This document shows positions 21,450 to 27,674 of a stretch of 27,674 bases of DNA, one piece after another. Both the position numbers and the translations under genes were made by a program. The notes under the pieces are model-generated. The model was not told the origin of the DNA. It ran no database searches and was given only the letters and a program-made list of their open reading frames with translations. Source of the stretch: Bacteroidota bacterium (GTDB lineage Bacteria > Bacteroidota > Bacteroidia > UBA7662 > CANHCV01). Every line of letters starts with the position of its first letter. Position 1 is the first letter of the stretch. The stretch is taken from the NCBI GenBank assembly GCA_027488715.1, contig JAIYBD010000190.1:1-27674 (forward strand). Direction: 5' to 3'.

Positions 21450-23873
21450 ATGAAAAGAATTGTTTGGGGCCTACTCGCACTCGTTGTTTTTGGAACAACC
21501 GTCCAGGCCCAACCCACCAACAGCATCCGTGGAACCATTCGCGATGCCGAAACCAAAAGCCCCCTCATCGGAGCATCCGTCCTCCTCCCAGAAGAAAACA
21601 AAGGCGCCGTAACCGATGGCGATGGTCGCTTCATCATCAAAGGCGTGCCCGTGGGAAGAAAACAAATCAAAGTCACCTACGTGGGCTACCAATCCAAAAC
21701 GCTTTCCAATATTCCGCTCAACTCAGGTAAGGAATTGGTGCTGGATGTAGAACTCGATTTGTCGGTGAGTCAAACCATTGTGATTGAAGGTAGCCGCGGA
21801 GCAGTACTCAACGAAATGGCAACCGTTTCGGCCCGCACGTTCGACATTACTGAAACCGATAAATACGCCGGCAGCCGAGGCGATCCCGCCCGTATGGCTT
21901 CGAACTTTGCCGGCGTTCAAGGAGCCGACGATAGCCGCAACGACATCGTGGTGCGCGGCAATTCTCCATCATCGGTGTTGTGGCGAATGGAAGGCGTCGA
22001 TCTTCCCAATCCCAACCACTTCGCCATCGCCGGAACCGGCGGCGGCCCCGTAAGCATCATTAACAACAAGTACCTCTCTAATTCCGATTTCTACACAGGC
22101 GCCTTTCCCGCCGATTTTGGGAACACCGTTTCGGGCGTGTTCGATTTGCGCATGCGCAACGGAAACGACTCCAAATTCGAAGGAACGGCCCAATTCGGAT
22201 TCCTAGGAACTGAACTCATGTTGGAAGGGCCGCTCGCTAAAAAAGGAAAAACCTCCAACACTTCCTTCCTTATGGGATATCGCTATTCCACTTTATCCAT
22301 CTTTTCCAAACTGGGAATCGACATTGGAACCAATGCCGTTCCGGCCTATCAGGACGGATTTTTCCGCACCCACACCAAATTGAAAAATGGAGGAACGCTT
22401 TCATTTTGGGGACTTGGAGGATCGTCGGGGGTGGCCATTCTTATTTCCAACCAAATCAAACCGGAACGAAACATCTATGGCGACAATAACCGCGATCAGT
22501 ATTTCAATACCAACATGGGCGTGGTTGGCACAACCTTTCAAAAAAGTTTGTCCAAAAAGACCTTCTTCAAAGCAACCTTGGCGCAATCGACCGAATCACA
22601 AGTTGCATATCATCAATTGGTATTTCGACATACGGAAGTTAATTCTAATGGCGATACCGTTTTTGTTAATGATTCTTTGCCCGATATTTTAAGGTACAAA
22701 TTTCAAATAGCCAAAACATCCCTATCAGCCACCTTAAATCACCGCATCAATTCCCATCACACCCTTCGTGTGGGTTTGTTGGCCGATCGCATTCAGTATA
22801 ACTTTATCGATAGTGCTCGGGTGATTGATGAAAGTCAGCCCAACTATTTCCAGTGGCAGGTTCGCTGGAATGCTCGAGAATCGGCCTATCAGTTTCAGCC
22901 TTACGTGGCATGGAAATGGACCCCGAACGAGAAGTTAACCATCAATACCGGAATTCATGGCCAGGTGTTTACTTTAACCCAGAGTGTGGCCATGGTTCAG
23001 CCTCGTTTGGGCCTACGTTATCAGTTAAAGAACAACCAAACCATCACCTTTGGTAGTGGGTTGCATACTCAAACGCAACCGGCGTACATTCATTTCTATG
23101 GGAATAAGGAAGATGCGGCCGGCAATCCGACCTTGTACAACAAAGGTTTGGACTTCACGTATGCCGGCCACGGGGTTTTGGGGTATGAGAAGATGATTGG
23201 TAAAGTCGCTCAGTTTAAAATGGAAGGATACTACCAATACCTGTGGAACATCCCGGTGGAAGTGAAAAACAGCAGCTTCAGCTTGGTGAATACCGGAACC
23301 GGATTCAGTCGATTTTTCCCCGACTCGTTGAAGAATGGCGGAACGGCATTTAACTACGGTTTGGAGTTCACCTTGGAGCGATTCTTTGTGAAAGGATATT
23401 ATTTCCTCACCACCGTAAGCTTGTTTGAATCCAAATACAAAGGCAGTGATGGGTTGTTGCGCAATACCGATTTCAATGGGCAATATGCGTGGAACGTTTT
23501 GTTCAGCAAGGAATTCAAAGTTGGAAATGCGAAGTTCATTGATTTTGGAAGCAAGGTTACTCAGTTGGGAGGCCGCTGGTACGGTCCGGCCGATACACTG
23601 TTGAGCAACCAGCAAAAGGAGTTTGTTGTTCAAGATGCGGCAAGGAACACCCTTCGTTTCGATAACTATTTTCGTTTGGATTTCAAGGTGAATTACAAGA
23701 TCAATAAGGCAAAAGTAACCCACGAAATTGCCTTGGATTTGGTGAATGCACTGAACACGAAAAATGTTTTGAAATTGACGTATGCGCCGGGTGATCCGAC
23801 GGCGATCAACAACGTTCGACCTGAGTATCAGTTAGGTAGATTACCCCTCTTTTACTACAAGTTGGAGTTTTAA
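21450..23873 (+). CDS. TonB-dependent receptor with carboxypeptidase-regulatory-like domain
   Basis: This outer-membrane active transporter is energised by TonB. The 807-residue product has a signal peptide (residues 1-20, ending TTVQA) and a CarboxypepD_reg-like beta-sandwich at about 24-110 (SIRGTIRDAETKSPLIGASV through GVPVGRKQIKVTYVGYQ). A plug domain at about 125-235 includes NDIVVRGNSPSSVLWRMEGV and GAFPADFGNTVSGVFDLRMR. A beta-barrel runs to the C-terminal aromatic end FYYKLEF. No SusD-type gene follows, so it is not a canonical glycan-uptake pair, and the substrate is unknown. It is transcribed alone: a strong terminator follows 17 bases after the stop. The start ATG fits the signal peptide. 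Confidence 0.93.
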   Translation: MKRIVWGLLALVVFGTTVQAQPTNSIRGTIRDAETKSPLIGASVLLPEENKGAVTDGDGRFIIKGVPVGRKQIKVTYVGYQSKTLSNIPLNSGKELVLDVELDLSVSQTIVIEGSRGAVLNEMATVSARTFDITETDKYAGSRGDPARMASNFAGVQGADDSRNDIVVRGNSPSSVLWRMEGVDLPNPNHFAIAGTGGGPVSIINNKYLSNSDFYTGAFPADFGNTVSGVFDLRMRNGNDSKFEGTAQFGFLGTELMLEGPLAKKGKTSNTSFLMGYRYSTLSIFSKLGIDIGTNAVPAYQDGFFRTHTKLKNGGTLSFWGLGGSSGVAILISNQIKPERNIYGDNNRDQYFNTNMGVVGTTFQKSLSKKTFFKATLAQSTESQVAYHQLVFRHTEVNSNGDTVFVNDSLPDILRYKFQIAKTSLSATLNHRINSHHTLRVGLLADRIQYNFIDSARVIDESQPNYFQWQVRWNARESAYQFQPYVAWKWTPNEKLTINTGIHGQVFTLTQSVAMVQPRLGLRYQLKNNQTITFGSGLHTQTQPAYIHFYGNKEDAAGNPTLYNKGLDFTYAGHGVLGYEKMIGKVAQFKMEGYYQYLWNIPVEVKNSSFSLVNTGTGFSRFFPDSLKNGGTAFNYGLEFTLERFFVKGYYFLTTVSLFESKYKGSDGLLRNTDFNGQYAWNVLFSKEFKVGNAKFIDFGSKVTQLGGRWYGPADTLLSNQQKEFVVQDAARNTLRFDNYFRLDFKVNYKINKAKVTHEIALDLVNALNTKNVLKLTYAPGDPTAINNVRPEYQLGRLPLFYYKLEF

Positions 23874-23889
23874 AGAATATTTTTAATAT

Positions 23890-23916
23890 GGGCGCCAGAT
23901 CGGCGCCCTTTTTTTT
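23890..23916 (+). terminator. Intrinsic terminator of the TonB receptor gene
   Basis: GGGCGCC (23890-23896) pairs perfectly with GGCGCCC (23902-23908) around the loop AGATC and is followed by eight T. It lies 17 bases downstream of the stop codon. Confidence 0.95.
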
Positions 23917-23951
23917 GTTCTTTTTTCAAAAAAAGTTTACACGGTTCTTTA

Positions 23952-23998
23952 TGTGGAAAAACTCTTTTTCTGAACAAATATGGAAGTTTTGTGGATAA
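23952..23998 (-). promoter_or_regulatory. DnaA-box pair, one a perfect consensus
   Basis: On the minus strand TTATCCACA (23998-23990) is a perfect DnaA box. TTTTCCACA (23960-23952) is 8 of 9, 38 bp away in the same direction. They lie in the A/T-rich gap after the TonB receptor and mirror the pair at 21334-21381, which points the other way. A GGGTG/CACCC hairpin follows at 24001-24015. Confidence 0.4.
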
Positions 23999-24045
23999 CT
24001 GGGTGAAAACCACCCACAAATGATGAAAAATTTTTATGCGAAAAG

Positions 24046-24077
24046 TTTGGAAAGTATTTTCTTTTTACCTAATATTG
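24046..24077 (+). promoter_or_regulatory. Probable promoter of the large surface protein gene
   Basis: TTTG (24046-24049), a 20-base spacer and TAATATTG (24070-24077, one mismatch to TAnnTTTG) fit the Bacteroidota promoter. The leader before the ATG at 24107 would be about 25 bases. Confidence 0.5.
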
Positions 24078-24106
24078 CTTTTACGTAAAACTAAAAAAGT
24101 TCTATT

Positions 24107-27100
24107 ATGAAACAAAACAACGCATTAAAAATGCGGTTTTTGCTAGCGCTAATGGCGATTTTAGCATCAGTCGCAGGGTATGCAGTTCAGTTGAGTGGAT
24201 CGGTAACGATCAGCGCAACGGGTACAGCATCCACCACGGTGTTCAGGAACTACAATTCTTTGATCACCTACCTTTCCGGAACGGGAGTTCGTTCCGACGG
24301 TGGTCCGGCCAACGCCGGTGCTCCGTTCGGTTTGAGCGGTAACCTAACCGTAAACGTAGCCAACGGAACCATTACCGAAAAGGTAACGATTCCCAGCACG
24401 ATTACGAATTTGGGAACCAATAAGCTTACGTTTTTAGGGAATAGCCGAACATTATCTGTTATTGAGTATGCCACAACGGCTACTGCAGGTGACAACTACG
24501 TTGTTCGTGTTGATTTAGCCGATAACGTTACGTTTCAAAACATGACGATTCGTGTTGCATCTTCGGTATCCACCTCAACGGCTTCGATTGCGTTGCACAT
24601 TTTGGGAACAACCACGAATGCTGCGAACGACATCAACGTCATCAACTGTAACATTACGGGTGTTAACAACTCTACCTCTACGTTGTCCGGCGGTTTGATT
24701 GCCAACGGATCAACAACAACTTCTATTCTATCTTCTACCGGTGTGGGTGCTCGTTTGGCCGTTACCGGTTGTACCATTGCTGGCGGTTACTACAACATGA
24801 TTGTTGGTGGTGGGTCTTCTCTTACCCCAACGTCAACCTTCCGTGACTTGCGCGTGAGCAACACAACGTTCAGCAACGGGTACTACTACGGTTTAGCGCT
24901 TCGCAACTGTATCAACATGAATGTTTCGGGCAACACGTTTACCGGAACGGCTTCAGCTTCCACATTTTCATACGGTATCGATATGTCGGGTTGTAACGGG
25001 GTTGCGGATGCAACGTCCATCAACAACCAAATTACGGTGGTGAACAACAACATCTTCTCCAGCATGGGAGGACGTGGTATTTATGTATTAACAACCAATG
25101 GTCGTTCAACAGCGAATCCCAACGAATACGTGGGTAACGTAATTTTAGGAAACTTCCGCGGTACTTCTACCTACCAACCACTTTATTTCTCAAGTGTAAC
25201 CAACTCTACCATTGCGCACAATACTGCGGCCATTAACTTCTCTACAGCTTCTACCACATCTGGAGTGTTTTGGATGAGCTCTGGAACCAACAACAAGGTG
25301 TACAACAACACCTTCATTGGTAACGGTTCTTCCAACGCCATGTATTTGGGAACGAATACTACGTGTACCGTTTCGAATAACAACTTGTTCAACTGGACAG
25401 ATAATTCAGCTACGGCTCAATTGGTTTCCATTAACGGAACTACCTACAACAAAACCCAATTGGAATCGAACAGCATTCCTCAGGTTTCCAATGCTAACTT
25501 CTCTACTTCCCAAGGTTGGGCGAATTTGACCAACTTAACCGGTAACAACGGTTGCGTATTGGGTGCTTCTTTGGCTACGGCTGGGGTAACAGCTCCATCG
25601 ATTGACATTGCTGGAATTACCCGTAATGCTACTTCTCCTACGGTGGGTGCTTACCAAATTGCTGGAGTAACGGATGATGCTGCGGTTTCTGCGGTATCCG
25701 TTCAAGGTACTGGTGGTAACCAAACCTTGGTGGGTGGCCAACAAGTGGTGAAGGTATTGGTTCGCAATACCGGTTCTAACGCCCTTACTTCGGTTTCTCT
25801 TCAATATACCGTAAGTGGAAATACTGTTTCTCAAACCTTCACAGGTCTTTCATTGGCCACTTGTACTTCTGATACGGTTACGTTTTCGACACCGTTTACG
25901 TTGAACTCCGGTTGCGTTTCTGTTTCTGTTCAAGTTAATGATGTTAACGGAACATTTGATAACAACGTGAACAACGATTTGGGATCGGCTCAAGCTGCTA
26001 TCCCCATTGCTGCTGGAACGTACACCATCAACAGTGGTTTACCAGCATCTTCTTCTAACTTTACTTCTTTTGCTGGATTTATGTCGGCTGCTGCTTGCGG
26101 TGGTTTCGTAGGATCTGGTAATGTGATTGTAAACGTTAATGGTGTTTACAACGAGCAAGTGACTTTTGGTACAATTCCAGGATTAAGCGCTTCTCGTCGT
26201 TTGATTTTCCAAGGAACAGATACCATCAATTCTGGCATTTGGTTCTCTGGGTCAGCGGCTGCTCCTCACACCATCCGTTTCAACACGGGTGCTCAATACA
26301 TTACCTTCCAAGACATGCACATTCGCGGAATTAATGCTACGAATGCGTATGCCATTCACGTGTTTGGTAATGCCGTTGGTTTGGAGTTTAAGCGTTGTAA
26401 CATCACAACAGCTTCTTCTACATCATACACCAACGTACCGGTGATGTTCGCTGCATCTACTTCTGGTTATACACCTGGGGTTGCTGCTTCCGACATCTTG
26501 ATCGAAGACAACTACATTTATGGTGGTACAGATGGATTGGTTATCACTTCCACTTCCACCTCTACCATCTTTGCAGCTGCAACTCACTCCGATAACATTC
26601 GCATTTTGCGCAACCGCATTGTAAATCAAAACGGTGGTGCTGGTTGGGGTGCTATTCACATGCGTTACGTTCGAAACGTAACGGTGGACGGTAACTTCAT
26701 GGGTGTTGAAGGATCTGGAACCCAAGTGGGTGGATATTATGGTGCCTATTTTGCTAACCTTTTATCTGCACCTGGAATTCCTAACCGCATCAACAACAAC
26801 GTGATCAATGCCGCTCAAACCACTTATGGTTATTTTGTTTCTGCTTCCAATGGACCTGCTGGAGTTGGTGTAAACGGATGGAACGAATTCATCGGAAACC
26901 GTTATGCGCCATTAGCGGGTGAAACTCAAACCAGTGCAGCATATTTTGCTTCCTCAACCCGTTGGAAGATTTACCACAACACCTTGTTCCAAAACAATCC
27001 TTCTGCAACGGCTTATGCCTTGAATATTACGGGTTCTGCAACGGATTCTCATCAGATCATTAACAATGCTTTTGTTTCGGTATTAGGGGCTCCCTTGAAC

Positions 27101-27674
27101 GTAGGAATTTCACCTTCTGCTTCTTGGGTAATCACCAACAACAACTTCTTTAATTCGGGTAACACCATTTTAGCGAATGCTGGTGGTTCTTTCACATCTT
27201 CGAATATTGGATCGTTGCAAACTGGAAACATTAACTCGAATCAAGGATGGACTTCTTCCACCAATTTGAACATTTCCAATGCTTGTGCGAACGGTATTGC
27301 CTTGGGCATTACCACCGATGCTGCTGGAAATGCGCGCAACGCAACCAGCCCAGATATGGGTGCTTTGGAGGCGATCAACATTGCGGCCAATGATGTTGCC
27401 GTTGTAGAAATTCTTCAGCCTACCAATCCTACTGCTGCTTCTTCTCAGAATGCAAAGGTGGTGGTTCGTAATAATGGTTCTACAACCTTGACTAGTTTCA
27501 ATGTTTACTACTCCGTAAATGGCGTTTTGGCTGGTTCTGAAGCCATCACGGGTACTTCTATCGCTCCTTGCGATACCAAGCACATTACGTTTACTACTCC
27601 ATTCACTCCTGCTGGAGGTTGTAATTCTTTCACGGCTTTCACCATTCTTCCGAACGGTGCTGCCGATGGAAATC
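24107..27674 (+). CDS. Large secreted modular beta-helix protein (open at window end)
   Basis: The frame is open from ATG 24107 to the edge (1189 codons, no stop), so the C-terminus is missing. A signal peptide (residues 1-26, core MRFLLALMAILASVAGYA) is followed by two tandem modules. Each has an N-terminal beta-sandwich-like part, a right-handed parallel beta-helix rich in N, T, S and G (about 70-515 and 640-1085), and a CARDB/Ig-like domain (about 521-630 and 1092 onward). The helices end with matching RNATSP...GA motifs (Asn507 and Asn1078). The CARDB-like domains share VRNTGS/VRNNGS and a Cys pair 17 residues apart (586/603, 1155/1172). Proteins of this kind in Bacteroidota often carry a type IX secretion signal at the C-terminus, which would lie outside. 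No catalytic residues were recognised. It is likely an adhesin or surface-layer-like protein; this is inference. Confidence 0.88.
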   Translation, partial: MKQNNALKMRFLLALMAILASVAGYAVQLSGSVTISATGTASTTVFRNYNSLITYLSGTGVRSDGGPANAGAPFGLSGNLTVNVANGTITEKVTIPSTITNLGTNKLTFLGNSRTLSVIEYATTATAGDNYVVRVDLADNVTFQNMTIRVASSVSTSTASIALHILGTTTNAANDINVINCNITGVNNSTSTLSGGLIANGSTTTSILSSTGVGARLAVTGCTIAGGYYNMIVGGGSSLTPTSTFRDLRVSNTTFSNGYYYGLALRNCINMNVSGNTFTGTASASTFSYGIDMSGCNGVADATSINNQITVVNNNIFSSMGGRGIYVLTTNGRSTANPNEYVGNVILGNFRGTSTYQPLYFSSVTNSTIAHNTAAINFSTASTTSGVFWMSSGTNNKVYNNTFIGNGSSNAMYLGTNTTCTVSNNNLFNWTDNSATAQLVSINGTTYNKTQLESNSIPQVSNANFSTSQGWANLTNLTGNNGCVLGASLATAGVTAPSIDIAGITRNATSPTVGAYQIAGVTDDAAVSAVSVQGTGGNQTLVGGQQVVKVLVRNTGSNALTSVSLQYTVSGNTVSQTFTGLSLATCTSDTVTFSTPFTLNSGCVSVSVQVNDVNGTFDNNVNNDLGSAQAAIPIAAGTYTINSGLPASSSNFTSFAGFMSAAACGGFVGSGNVIVNVNGVYNEQVTFGTIPGLSASRRLIFQGTDTINSGIWFSGSAAAPHTIRFNTGAQYITFQDMHIRGINATNAYAIHVFGNAVGLEFKRCNITTASSTSYTNVPVMFAASTSGYTPGVAASDILIEDNYIYGGTDGLVITSTSTSTIFAAATHSDNIRILRNRIVNQNGGAGWGAIHMRYVRNVTVDGNFMGVEGSGTQVGGYYGAYFANLLSAPGIPNRINNNVINAAQTTYGYFVSASNGPAGVGVNGWNEFIGNRYAPLAGETQTSAAYFASSTRWKIYHNTLFQNNPSATAYALNITGSATDSHQIINNAFVSVLGAPLNVGISPSASWVITNNNFFNSGNTILANAGGSFTSSNIGSLQTGNINSNQGWTSSTNLNISNACANGIALGITTDAAGNARNATSPDMGALEAINIAANDVAVVEILQPTNPTAASSQNAKVVVRNNGSTTLTSFNVYYSVNGVLAGSEAITGTSIAPCDTKHITFTTPFTPAGGCNSFTAFTILPNGAADGN

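Noticed and set aside
24268..27583. Several minus-strand ORFs of 69-137 codons inside the surface protein gene
   Set aside because: They are antisense shadows caused by the biased codon use of the long plus-strand frame and carry no domains.

Overview
The window reads as chromosomal DNA of a member of the Bacteroidota, most likely near Flavobacteriales. The reasons are: promoter-like boxes of the TAnnTTTG type in front of most transcription units, no Shine-Dalgarno motifs, a 631-residue PurF with a short propeptide before its catalytic Cys, an ATP synthase locus that stops after the gamma gene (no beta or epsilon gene), an AtpB with a signal peptide and long periplasmic domain, a TonB-dependent receptor with a carboxypeptidase-like N-terminal domain, and a large secreted beta-helix protein of the kind often exported by type IX secretion. 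The exact genus cannot be read from the sequence.

Layout. 1-3276 (minus): a tightly overlapping operon of a SurA-like parvulin chaperone, type III pantothenate kinase (coaX) and an outer-membrane protein cut by the window edge. 3421-5994 (plus): a two-gene polysaccharide unit, a Wzz-type chain-length protein and an O-antigen ligase/polymerase. A bidirectional terminator at 6277-6310 separates it from the convergent ATP synthase operon, atpB-E-F-H-A-G (11352 down to 6329, minus). Upstream on the same strand are a long-chain polyprenyl diphosphate synthase (11450-12415), an aldehyde dehydrogenase and thiL. 14923-15525 is a gene-poor gap with tandem repeats. 15526-16287 (plus) is a DUF3050-like helical protein whose stop codon overlaps the stop codon of the convergent menC. 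menC, menA and purF form one minus-strand operon (20147 down to 16284).

20148-21449 is 1.3 kb without a credible gene but dense in structure: four helically phased AAACGT motifs, a 16-bp tandem repeat, a 23-bp tandem repeat, a composite repeat present twice, a three-way-junction-like inverted repeat and DnaA-box-like 9-mers. Transcription switches here from mostly minus (left) to plus (right). To its right are a TonB-dependent receptor (21450-23873) with a strong terminator, then a very large surface protein (24107 to the window end, open) built of two tandem beta-helix plus CARDB/Ig-like modules.

Themes. Several genes serve respiration: menC and menA make menaquinone, the polyprenyl synthase probably supplies its side chain, and the ATP synthase uses the resulting proton gradient. 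ThiL, CoaX and PurF make cofactors and purines. The rest builds or exports envelope components. I found no clear new defence or mobile system. The most unusual items are the repeat-rich strand-switch region, a terminator-like hairpin between atpE and atpF, the DUF3050 protein and the modular surface protein.
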